Assembly (NCBI GenBank): GCA_035544635.1
Contig: DATKDQ010000307.1
Span: 1 to 7,901 of the forward strand
Length of the DNA stretch: 7,901 nucleotides
From: DATAFT01 sp035544635
GTDB lineage: Bacteria; Acidobacteriota; Thermoanaerobaculia; Multivoradales; Multivoraceae
Reading direction: 5' to 3'
In this document: piece after piece, positions 1-6,578 of the stretch
Position numbering within the stretch: position 1 is the stretch's first letter
Layout: each line of letters starts with the position of its first letter
Made by a program: the position numbers and the translations under genes
The notes under the pieces: generated by a model
Told to the model about the DNA's origin: nothing
What the model saw: only the letters and a program-made list of their open reading frames with translations
Database searches by the model: none

Positions 1-2508
1 CCACCCGCTGAGCTTCCCGAAGAGATGGAACGCCATGGTGTGGAGGCCGGCGACGCCGGGAAAGTCGGTGTCGCCCGGGCGCCCGCCACCGCCCTCGGTG
101 AAGAACACGACCGGCAGGCGCAGCCGGTGCGCCAGCTCGAAGAGCCGGTCCTTCTTGTCGTGATTCATCTTGCCCTGGGTGCCGGCGAGCACGGTGTAGT
201 CGTACGACAGGACGGCGCACCGGGCGCGCTCGTCGCCGAAGAGCTCACGGTTCACCGTGCCGACGCCGGCGATGAGGCCGTCGGCGGGGGTGCGCGCGAT
301 GAGATTCTCGACCGCCCGGCGGCGGCGCTGCGCCGCGATGACCAGCGAGCCGTACTCGACGAAGCTCCCGGGGTCGCAGAGGTCCTCGACGTTCTCACGC
401 GCGGTGCGCTGGCCGGTTCCCCGCCGCCGCTCCACCGCTTCGGGGCGCGCCGCATCGAGGGTGCCGAGGTGCCGATCGATCACCTCCTGGAGGTCGGGGC
501 GGACGGCGTCGAGGTCGATGGCCACGTCCTCGGCCGCCTCGCCGCCCGCCGCGTCGCGCCCGTCGAGCAGCGCGATCGCATGGCCCTCGTAGACGGTGTC
601 GCCGGCGGCCACGGTGACGCGCCGCACCACGCCGCCTCGCGGCGCCTGGATCACGTGCTCCATCTTCATCGCGCTCATCACCACCATCTGCTGGCCGGCG
701 CGCACGAGATCCCCCTCCGCAACGTCGACGCTCACGATCGTCCCCTGCATCGGCGCCAGAACCGCGAGCGCGTCCTCCATTCCCGCGAGGTCGAGCTCGC
801 CCGTGCCGGCCCCGGCCGGCGGGAAAGAGGGCGCCGCATCGCCCAAAGGCGCCGGACCGGCGGAGGCGCCGAAGCCCTCGTCCGCTCCCGGGGGGCCGGC
901 GTGGCGACCGCTCTTGCCGTGGGCGAGCACCGCGAGCGGATCGGTGGGATCGACCTTCGCGCCGGCGAACGCGCGGCCGGGGGCTCCAGGCGCGGACATC
1001 GAAGCGGACCCGGCGGGCGCAATCGGCCCGCCCGGCGCGATGGGCGCGTCGAAGAAGAGGCGCGGAGCGCACTCGCCGCCCGGCGCGAGGAGCTCCGCCG
1101 TTCGCTCCTCGACGAAGCGGGTGTGGATCCGGCCCGCGGCGAAGTCGGGATGCCCGAGCAGGCGCTCCAGGAACGGGAGATTCGTCGCCACGCCCTCGAC
1201 GCGGAACTCGCGCAGGGCACGCTGCGCCTTCCTCACCGCCGCCGCGAAGTCGGGCGAGAGCGAGTGCGCGACCAGCTTCGCGAGCAGCGAGTCGAAGCTG
1301 GGGTTGGTGCGGTAGCCGGCGTAGCCGAAGGTATCGATGCGGAGGCCGGGCCCCGACGGCGGCTCGAACGCGAGCAGGATTCCACCCGAAGGGCGCGCCG
1401 CGCCATCGGCGCCCATCGTCTCCATGTTGACCCGCGCCTGGATCGCATAGCCGCGTGCCGCGAGCTCGGCCCCCGGCCCGAGGCCCGCGTCTGCGAGCGA
1501 CGCGCCGCCCGCGATCGAGAGCTGGAGTTGAACGAGATCGACGCCCATCACCTCCTCGGTGACGGTGTGCTCGACCTGGAGGCGCGGGTTCGCCTCGATG
1601 AAGACGTACGCCGCGGCGCACGGCCCCCCCTCCCCGATCTCTGGAGACCCGGAGTCGATCGCATCCAGATCGACCAGGAACTCGAAGGTGCCGAGGCTCA
1701 GGAAGCGCGCCGCCCCGGCCATGCGCACCGCGTCGGCGAGGATCCGCTGGCGCAGCCACTCAGGCAGCCAGGGCGCGGGCGCGCACTCGACGAGCTTCTG
1801 CTGCCGGCGCTGGAGCGTGCAGTCGCGCTCGCCGAGATGGCGCACGGCGCCCGAGCCGTCGCCGGCGATCTGCACCTCGACGTGGCGCGCGCGCCGGAGC
1901 AGGCGTTCGACGTAGACCTCGGCGCCGCCGAACGCGGCGAGTGCCTCGGAGCGGCAGCGGGCGTACGCCTCCTCGACGTCCTGGGGGCGCTCCACCACGC
2001 GCATGCCGCGGCCGCCGCCGCCGGCGACCGCCTTGATCACCATCGCGCCGCCGGGCCCCAGCGACTCGAGGAACCCGCGCGCCTGCTCGAGCGTGACCGC
2101 GGCGTCGGCACCGTCGAGGACGGGCACCCCGCATTCTCGAGCCACCGCCCGCGCGCGCGCCTTGTCGCCGAAGAGCTCGAGCGTCTCGGCCCGCGGTCCG
2201 ACGAAGACGATCCCCTCCTCCGCACAGCGCCGCGCCAGCGTGGCGCTCTCGGCAAGGAAACCGTAGCCGGGATGAATCGCGTCGCAGCCCGCCGCGCGCG
2301 CGACGGCGACGATCTGCCCGGCGTCGAGGTAGGCCCTGGGCCCGGCCCCACGAAGCGGCCGCGCCTCGTCGGCACGCCGCACATGGAGGCACCGCGCGTC
2401 GTCCTCGGAGTACACGGCGACGGCGCGGAGGCCGGCCTCGGCCGCGGCGCGCAGGAGGCGCACGGCGATCTCGCCGCGATTCGCCACCAGGAGAGCACGG
2501 AGACTCAT
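1..2508 (-). CDS. Single-chain biotin-dependent acyl-CoA carboxylase (BC-BCCP-CT fusion), 3' end outside window
   Basis: This gene encodes a cytosolic enzyme that carboxylates biotin with ATP and bicarbonate and passes the CO2 to an acyl-CoA. The reading frame is open for 836 codons to the window edge, so the C-terminus is missing. Residues 1-460 are biotin carboxylase: an ANRGEIA start, ATP-grasp loop GGGGRGM at 163-169, and residues matching E. coli AccC K116, K159, H209, K238 and E276. The FIEANPRLQVEH motif gives E305, N307, R309 and E313, and R359 follows. About 17 extra residues lie between E276 and E305. Residues 465-580 are a Gly/Ala/Pro-rich linker. Residues 583-650 are the biotin carrier, with AMKM and biotinyl Lys615 (bases 664-666). 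From about 671 the carboxyltransferase N-half begins, including a GTQGKMNHDKKDR stretch and EGGGGRPGDTD. The start sits 12 nt after the lipoprotein stop with no clear Shine-Dalgarno, so coupled translation is likely. The fusion type is certain; the substrate (acetyl-, propionyl- or long-chain acyl-CoA) is not. Confidence 0.95.
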   Translation of the reverse strand, partial: MSLRALLVANRGEIAVRLLRAAAEAGLRAVAVYSEDDARCLHVRRADEARPLRGAGPRAYLDAGQIVAVARAAGCDAIHPGYGFLAESATLARRCAEEGIVFVGPRAETLELFGDKARARAVARECGVPVLDGADAAVTLEQARGFLESLGPGGAMVIKAVAGGGGRGMRVVERPQDVEEAYARCRSEALAAFGGAEVYVERLLRRARHVEVQIAGDGSGAVRHLGERDCTLQRRQQKLVECAPAPWLPEWLRQRILADAVRMAGAARFLSLGTFEFLVDLDAIDSGSPEIGEGGPCAAAYVFIEANPRLQVEHTVTEEVMGVDLVQLQLSIAGGASLADAGLGPGAELAARGYAIQARVNMETMGADGAARPSGGILLAFEPPSGPGLRIDTFGYAGYRTNPSFDSLLAKLVAHSLSPDFAAAVRKAQRALREFRVEGVATNLPFLERLLGHPDFAAGRIHTRFVEERTAELLAPGGECAPRLFFDAPIAPGGPIAPAGSASMSAPGAPGRAFAGAKVDPTDPLAVLAHGKSGRHAGPPGADEGFGASAGPAPLGDAAPSFPPAGAGTGELDLAGMEDALAVLAPMQGTIVSVDVAEGDLVRAGQQMVVMSAMKMEHVIQAPRGGVVRRVTVAAGDTVYEGHAIALLDGRDAAGGEAAEDVAIDLDAVRPDLQEVIDRHLGTLDAARPEAVERRRGTGQRTARENVEDLCDPGSFVEYGSLVIAAQRRRRAVENLIARTPADGLIAGVGTVNRELFGDERARCAVLSYDYTVLAGTQGKMNHDKKDRLFELAHRLRLPVVFFTEGGGGRPGDTDFPGVAGLHTMAFHLFGKLSGW

Positions 2509-2520
2509 GTGTCGCGACGG

Positions 2521-3165
2521 CTAACGCTCGATCGCCGACAGCGCGCTCGCGAGACGGCCGCGCGTCTCCGCGAGCGCGCGGGCGAGAGCCTGGCCCAGCG
2601 CCTCGACAATGGCCGGGACCTCGCCGGTGGTCGTCTCGCCGCGCGCGTCGACCCGGTCACGCCAGAGCTCTTCACCGTCGGAGCCCATCAGGCGCAGCTC
2701 GATCGCGGCGCGCACCAATTGTCGGTGGTCGACGTCGACCTCCTCCACCGCGAGGACACGACCCAGGAGGAACGCCCCATAGCTGCGTCCGCTCGCGACC
2801 GGCTCGATCTCCTCGACGCCGGCGGCGCCGGCGAGGCCGGCAGCGACCGCGGTCGGCAGCATCGAGGACAGCGGCGCGGCCCACAGATGATAGGAGTAGA
2901 AGCCGACCTCGGGCGAGCGATCGCCAACACGGTACACGATGCGCTCCTGATCGTAAGGTGGGTCGACCACGAAGGGCCGCACGCCGATCGTCAGCGCACC
3001 AGACCGATCCGCGTCCGAAGTCACGCCGTCGCCCGCAGTCGCGCCAGCGCCGGCGGCAGAGTCCGCGCGATCGATCTCGAGCACGTAGTAATGCGTCTGC
3101 GGGAGCTGCGAGCACCCGCTCAGGAGCACCGTCACCACCCAGCTCGCCAGCGCACGGATCCTCAC
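2521..3165 (-). CDS. PqiC-like ABC-type transport auxiliary lipoprotein (ABC_trans_aux family)
   Basis: This gene encodes a 214-residue lipoprotein, close in size to PqiC (about 187 residues). It starts at GTG 3165, overlapping the mlaD stop as GTGA, with GGGAGG six bases upstream. The frame stays open far upstream inside mlaD, but only this start puts a short signal peptide directly before the lipobox LLSGC. The lipidated residue is Cys18 and is followed by Ser, which favours sorting to the outer membrane. Family features are YYVLEI near the mature N-terminus, then IGVRPFVVDPPYDQERIVYR (61-79) and the YSYHLWAAPLSSML segment (90-103). The conserved WA and R residues are as expected. Residues 35-55 are a low-complexity Ala/Gly/Asp stretch, probably a flexible tether. 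In PqiABC-type systems such a lipoprotein contacts the MCE protein at the outer membrane; I infer that role here with MlaD. The family assignment is firm and the exact partner is not. Confidence 0.9.
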   Translation of the reverse strand: MRIRALASWVVTVLLSGCSQLPQTHYYVLEIDRADSAAGAGATAGDGVTSDADRSGALTIGVRPFVVDPPYDQERIVYRVGDRSPEVGFYSYHLWAAPLSSMLPTAVAAGLAGAAGVEEIEPVASGRSYGAFLLGRVLAVEEVDVDHRQLVRAAIELRLMGSDGEELWRDRVDARGETTTGEVPAIVEALGQALARALAETRGRLASALSAIER

Positions 3166-4208
3166 CGCGAGCCTCCCGAGCCTTCGTCGCGCCGCCTCTC
3201 GCGAAGCGGATCCCCCGGCCGCCGCTCGCGCAGGGGCGAGGAGCGCAGCAGGCTCGAGGGTTGCTGCTTGACCCGGTCCGAGAACGCACGCAGGTTGGTC
3301 ATCGTCGTCTCCAGATCGCGCAACGTCGCCTCGATCGAGGCGCGGTTCTCGAGCACCAGCCGCATCGCTTCGTCGGCGGAGCCCATGGTGGTGGCAGCAC
3401 CGTCGAGGAGCAGAGCCAGGCGCTCCCCGTCGGGGCCCAGCGCCGTCTCCAGATCCGCGATCAGGCTCGACGTCTGCTCGGTGAGCGCGGGCACGCCCTC
3501 GATCGCCTCCTCCATCGTCCCCGCCACCGCATCCAGACGATCGAGCAGCGGTCCCACGCGCGGGGACACCTGCTCCAGCGTCGAGCGCGCCTCCGCCAGG
3601 ATCGCCTCGAGATTCTCGGCGTTCTCCTCGGAGAGGAGCGCCTGGAGCCTGGCCATGACCGGCCCGATCTCGGTCGATACCTGATCGAGCAGCCCCGAGG
3701 CCTGCTCGAGGATCTCGAGCAGCTTCTGCGAGATCGCCGCGACCTGCTCGAACGCGTCCTCCATCCCGGCCGACGCCTCGCCCTGGATGCTCGATCCGGG
3801 AGCGAGCCGCGGCGCGGCGCGCGATCCCGGATCGATCTGGAGAAAGCTCGTGCCCAGGATGCCGGAGCTGGCGATGGTCGCGCTCGCGTCCTGATACACG
3901 TCGATCTTCTCGTCGACCGAGATCCGCATCAGGACCGGCCACTCGTCGTCGGGCCGCAGCACGACGTCCTGGATCCGGCCCACGGCGACGCCGGCCACCC
4001 GCACCCGATCGCCGGCGACCACTCCACCCGAGTCCGCGAGCAAGACGTCGTACGAGACGTGGCGGGCGGCGAACAGCCTACCTCCCGCGATCCACAGCGA
4101 GCCGGTGACCACCACCGCGAGCGCCACCAGCACGAAGATCCCGACCTTGAGGTCGCTCCAGCGCTCGCGCCGCCGAACCCCCGCCTCGTGGTTCGCCGCC
4201 GGCGCCAT
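3162..4208 (-). CDS. mlaD: MlaD-like MCE-domain substrate-binding protein of a lipid ABC transporter
   Basis: This gene encodes an inner-membrane-anchored periplasmic protein that should form a hexameric ring over MlaE and conduct lipid. It is 348 residues, nearly twice E. coli MlaD (183). Residues 1-20 are cytoplasmic and charged, and one membrane helix spans about 21-42 (KVGIFVLVALAVVVTG). The single MCE domain covers about 48-127, with VVAGDRVRVAGVAVGRI and ILGTSFLQID as the usual core. From about 149 to 313 the chain is predominantly helical and rich in E, L, A and Q, as in MCE proteins whose helices build a long tube. QQPSSLLRSSP (315-325) is the common end motif. The tail after it is Arg-rich and repeats PLRERR twice. 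The ATG overlaps the mlaF stop (ATGA) and has a GAGGAG Shine-Dalgarno 8 nt upstream. Family identity is clear; which lipid it carries, and in which direction, cannot be read. Confidence 0.93.
   Translation of the reverse strand: MAPAANHEAGVRRRERWSDLKVGIFVLVALAVVVTGSLWIAGGRLFAARHVSYDVLLADSGGVVAGDRVRVAGVAVGRIQDVVLRPDDEWPVLMRISVDEKIDVYQDASATIASSGILGTSFLQIDPGSRAAPRLAPGSSIQGEASAGMEDAFEQVAAISQKLLEILEQASGLLDQVSTEIGPVMARLQALLSEENAENLEAILAEARSTLEQVSPRVGPLLDRLDAVAGTMEEAIEGVPALTEQTSSLIADLETALGPDGERLALLLDGAATTMGSADEAMRLVLENRASIEATLRDLETTMTNLRAFSDRVKQQPSSLLRSSPLRERRPGDPLRERRRDEGSGGSR
3172..3177 (-). promoter_or_regulatory. Shine-Dalgarno of the auxiliary lipoprotein gene inside mlaD
   Basis: GGGAGG lies six bases before GTG 3165, within the last codons of mlaD. 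It decides the GTG start of the lipoprotein gene, whose frame is otherwise open far upstream. Confidence 0.7.
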
Positions 4209-5062
4209 CAGCCGAGCTCCTCGAGGAACCTGCGGAACTTCTCGCCGCCGTCGGTGGGAGCGGGCGGCTGCCGATCGAGAAACCTCCGCACCACGGGATC
4301 CCGCGACGCGCGCACCACCTCAGGTACGTCGACCACCAGGAAGCGCCCGTCGTGCATGAGCGCGAGACGATCGGCGATGGTGAACGCGCTCTGCATCTCG
4401 TGCGTGATCACCACCAGCGTCATCTCGAACACCTTCTTGAGCTGCACCAGCAGATGATCGAGACCGGCCGCCGTGACCGGGTCGAGCCCAGCGGACGGCT
4501 CGTCGAAGAACACGATCTCGGGATCGAGCGCGAGCGCGCGGGCGAGCGCGGCGCGCTTGCGCATGCCGCCGGAGAGCTGCGACGGGAGCTGGTCCATGGC
4601 ATCCTCGAGCCCGACCATGCCGAGCTTGATGCGGGCGAGGATGCGGCGGTTCTGGGGCGGCACCTCGGTCAGCTCGGCGAGCGGCAGCTCCACGTTCTCC
4701 GCCACCGTCATCGAGCCGAAGAGCGCGCCGCCCTGGAACGCCATCCCCAGGCGCTGGCGAATCCGGGCGAGCTCCGCGTCGCCCGCGGCATAGATGTCGG
4801 TGCCCCAGATGCGCACCGTACCGCCGTCCGGCGGCTCGAGCCCGACCAGCGTCCGCAGCAGCGTGCTCTTGCCACTTCCGCTCGCGCCCAGGATGACGAG
4901 GGTCTCACCGGTCCGCACGTCGAGGTCGATGCCGTCGAGCACGCACCGCCCGCCGAGCGTCCTGCGCAGCCCGCGCACCTCGATCGCGGTCGCGGCGGGC
5001 GCCGAGGCTGCGGCCGGTGTCGACTGCGTATTCGGATTCACTTCGTCGTCGAGTCGTTCCAT
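4208..5062 (-). CDS. mlaF: MlaF-like ATP-binding subunit of an MCE lipid ABC transporter
   Basis: This gene encodes the cytoplasmic ATPase that powers the MlaE permease. It has 284 residues (E. coli MlaF 269). All ABC motifs are intact: Walker A GASGSGKST (59-67), Q-loop Gln110 in AFQGGALFGSMTVAENV, signature LSGGMRKR (163-170), Walker B IVFFDEP with catalytic Glu188, D-loop AGLDP, and switch His221 in VITHEM. LSGGMRKR rather than LSGGQ is characteristic of the Mla/Mce ATPases. The first 26 residues are an Ala/Thr/Pro-rich extension before the nucleotide-binding fold and contain no motif. The start is the ATG 10 nt after the mlaE stop, with TTGAGGAT overlapping that stop; GTG at codon 8 is a weaker alternative. 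The C-terminal tail (about 265-284) is charged. No MlaB-type STAS partner is encoded in the window, although MlaF needs one in E. coli. Confidence 0.95.
   Translation of the reverse strand: MERLDDEVNPNTQSTPAAASAPAATAIEVRGLRRTLGGRCVLDGIDLDVRTGETLVILGASGSGKSTLLRTLVGLEPPDGGTVRIWGTDIYAAGDAELARIRQRLGMAFQGGALFGSMTVAENVELPLAELTEVPPQNRRILARIKLGMVGLEDAMDQLPSQLSGGMRKRAALARALALDPEIVFFDEPSAGLDPVTAAGLDHLLVQLKKVFEMTLVVITHEMQSAFTIADRLALMHDGRFLVVDVPEVVRASRDPVVRRFLDRQPPAPTDGGEKFRRFLEELG
4217..4222 (-). promoter_or_regulatory. Shine-Dalgarno of mlaD inside mlaF
   Basis: GAGGAG lies eight bases before the mlaD ATG, within the last codons of mlaF, supporting the ATGA-overlap start at 4208. Confidence 0.65.
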
Positions 5063-5070
5063 GGCTCGAT

Positions 5071-5074
5071 CCTC
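5071..5074 (-). promoter_or_regulatory. Shine-Dalgarno of mlaF overlapping the mlaE stop
   Basis: GAGG within TTGAGGAT lies eight bases before the mlaF ATG and shares bases with the mlaE TGA (5075-5073). Ribosomes ending mlaE are thus placed to start mlaF. Confidence 0.6.
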
Positions 5075-5867
5075 AACCTCGTACGTAGAAGAGCGCCGTC
5101 GCGAACAGGTCGGCGGCGATGACCAGAACGATCGAGCGCACCACGGCGGAGGTGGTCGATCGCCCCACCTCCTCGGCGCCGCCCGTGGTCTTGAGCCCCT
5201 CGTGGCAGCCCACCAGCCCGATGATCGCGCCGAACGCGGCGGCCTTGACCAGGCCGGTGTAGACGTCCTGGAGCACCAGCGCGTCGAGCGTCAGCGCGAC
5301 GTAGCGCTGCGCGCCGATGCCCAGCGCCGCGACCGCGATCGCCTGGCCGCCGACGATCCCGATGACGTCGGCGAAGATCACCAGGCAGGGCACGGTGAGG
5401 ACGAGCGCGACCAGGCGCGGCACCACCAGGAACGACACCGGGCTCAAGCCCATCACCTGGAGGGCGTCGATCTCCTGGCTGACCCGCATGGTGCCGAGCT
5501 CGGCGGCGATCGCGGAGCCGAACCGCCCGGTGACGACGATCGCCGTGAGCAGCGGCGCCAGCTCGCGCGTCATGGAGACCGCGACCAGCCCCGCCACCAG
5601 GTCCATGGCGCCGAGCTGCCGGAGCTGGTACGCCGACTGCAGAGCCATGATCATACCGACCAGGAAGCAGATCAGCGCGACCAGCGGCAGCGAGTCGACG
5701 CCGGCGCGGACCGCCTGCGCGAGGGTGGCGCGCGCCCGCACCCGCTCCCCTCGGAAGGGGCCGACGAAGCCCCGGGTGAACGCCGCCGCCGCGAGCCGCC
5801 ACAGCGCCCCGGCGTCGGCGACCAGGTCCCGGGTGGAGCCTCCGAGGGAACGCAGCACACTGGCCAT
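5073..5867 (-). CDS. mlaE: MlaE-like permease of an MCE lipid ABC transporter
   Basis: This gene encodes the integral inner-membrane subunit that dimerises and couples ATP hydrolysis by MlaF to lipid movement. It has 264 residues (E. coli MlaE 260). A partly amphipathic N-terminus (1-55) is followed by hydrophobic segments near 59-77, 92-116, 146-185, 204-222 and 243-262, typical of the MlaE family. The diagnostic regions are present: RELAPLLTAIVVTGRFGSAI at 101-120 continuing to AAELGTMRVSQEIDAL, and CHEGLKTTGGAEEVGRSTT at 221-239. The ATG at 5867 is the natural start by length, but I see no good Shine-Dalgarno directly upstream. The only GGAG lies 18 nt away, inside a small hairpin. It follows the YceI gene after 71 nt, the longest gap in the gene chain, and precedes mlaF by 10 nt. 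Confidence 0.95.
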   Translation of the reverse strand: MASVLRSLGGSTRDLVADAGALWRLAAAAFTRGFVGPFRGERVRARATLAQAVRAGVDSLPLVALICFLVGMIMALQSAYQLRQLGAMDLVAGLVAVSMTRELAPLLTAIVVTGRFGSAIAAELGTMRVSQEIDALQVMGLSPVSFLVVPRLVALVLTVPCLVIFADVIGIVGGQAIAVAALGIGAQRYVALTLDALVLQDVYTGLVKAAAFGAIIGLVGCHEGLKTTGGAEEVGRSTTSAVVRSIVLVIAADLFATALFYVRG

Positions 5868-5874
5868 CGGTCGG

Positions 5875-5889
5875 GGAGTTTACGACTCC
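5875..5889 (-). repeat. Small hairpin just upstream of mlaE
   Basis: On the transcribed sense GGAGT-CGTAA-ACTCC forms a 5-bp stem with a 5-base loop, ending seven bases before the mlaE ATG. It holds the only GGAG near this start. There is no T-run, so it is not a classical terminator. It lies in the 71-bp gap between YceI and mlaE, where nothing else is evident. Confidence 0.35.
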
Positions 5890-5938
5890 GCGCGCCGGAC
5901 CGCACGGCGTCGCAACGGCGGCGGTAGAGCCGGAGACC

Positions 5939-6568
5939 TCAGCGCGCCTCGGCGCCGGCGGTTCCCTCGCGGGTCAGGGCGCCCTGCGCCTCGATCGTGA
6001 CCGTGACCTCCTTGCCGACTCTGAGGAGGAGTCGACTGGGGTTCTCCATCCCCCACTCGACGTAGGGCACGACGAACGTGGTGGTCGCGGCGAGCCGGCC
6101 GTCGCGCGGCTCGAGCCTCGCCTCGAGCCGCAGCGGGTGCTCGCCGCCATGGATCCGCAGCCGCGCGTCGACCACGACGTCGCTCGGCGCCGCCGGATCG
6201 AAGTCGCCCTCGAAGCCGACGACGACGAGCACGATCTCGGGGAACTCCGCGCTCTCCAGCACGGCCTCGTGCATGTCACGATCGCGCTTCGCGTTACCGG
6301 TCTCGAGCGAAGCCGCGTCGATCACCACCTCGCCCTCGGCGGCTCCGGTCTGGCCGTCGAAGCGGATCTCGCCACGCTCGAGCGCCGCCGTGCCGCGGAC
6401 CTTGTGCATGGTGGCGCCGACCACGAACCGGATCGCGGTGGCGGCGGGCTCGAGGCGGTAGGTGTAGGCCTCGGCCCGGGCAGATGAGGAGAGAGAGCTC
6501 CCGAGAGCGAGCCCGAGCAGAGCAACAGCGTGGGGGAGGAGCCTGCCAGCTCGGTGAACGAGCACCAT
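5939..6568 (-). CDS. YceI-family periplasmic lipid/isoprenoid-binding-like protein
   Basis: This gene encodes a 209-residue exported protein of the YceI family, a lipocalin-like beta-barrel whose characterised members bind isoprenoid chains or other amphiphiles. Residues 1-32 are a signal peptide with hydrophobic core AVALLGLALG and probable cleavage at ARA|EA. The mature part shows the family signature in order: AATAIRFVVGATMHKVRG (42-59), SLETGNAKRDRDMHEAVL with the usual SAEFPEI after it (87-112), LRIHGGEHPLRLEA (137-150), and WGMENPSRLLLRVGKEVTVTI near the end. Two starts are possible. GTG at 6580 overlaps the upstream stop as GTGA, and ATG at 6568 has GAGGG five bases upstream. I chose ATG because of its Shine-Dalgarno and because a shorter signal-peptide n-region fits better. 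Neighbours suggest it carries or senses a hydrophobic ligand in the periplasm near the MCE transporter. The ligand is unknown. Confidence 0.92.
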   Translation of the reverse strand: MVLVHRAGRLLPHAVALLGLALGSSLSSSARAEAYTYRLEPAATAIRFVVGATMHKVRGTAALERGEIRFDGQTGAAEGEVVIDAASLETGNAKRDRDMHEAVLESAEFPEIVLVVVGFEGDFDPAAPSDVVVDARLRIHGGEHPLRLEARLEPRDGRLAATTTFVVPYVEWGMENPSRLLLRVGKEVTVTIEAQGALTREGTAGAEAR

Positions 6569-6573
6569 CGCGA

Positions 6574-6578
6574 CCCTC
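6574..6578 (-). promoter_or_regulatory. Shine-Dalgarno GAGGG deciding the YceI start
   Basis: GAGGG lies five bases before ATG 6568 and overlaps the barrel gene's TGA. The competing GTG at 6580 has no comparable site, so ATG is preferred. Overlap with the stop indicates that translation of the two genes is linked. Confidence 0.6.

Noticed and set aside
395..2392. 454- and 210-codon minus-strand frames within the carboxylase region
   Set aside because: They are in a different frame from the carboxylase and give Arg/Gly-rich shadow translations, while the carboxylase frame carries every catalytic residue in order.
25..3684. 1219-codon open frame on the plus strand spanning the carboxylase, lipoprotein and part of mlaD
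   Set aside because: It is in exact codon register with the carboxylase and lipoprotein frames on the other strand. It stays open only because TTA, CTA and TCA codons are avoided in this GC-rich DNA. Its translation is Arg/Ala/Glu/His-rich with no recognisable domain.
2958..4457. 499-codon plus-strand frame over mlaD
   Set aside because: Same register effect opposite mlaD, whose MCE domain, membrane helix and family end motif are clear. The plus-strand product is low-complexity Arg/His/Asp-rich.
4352..5927. 256- and 377-codon plus-strand frames over mlaF and mlaE
   Set aside because: They lie opposite genes with complete ABC and permease motifs, and their products are His/Arg/Asp-rich without domains.
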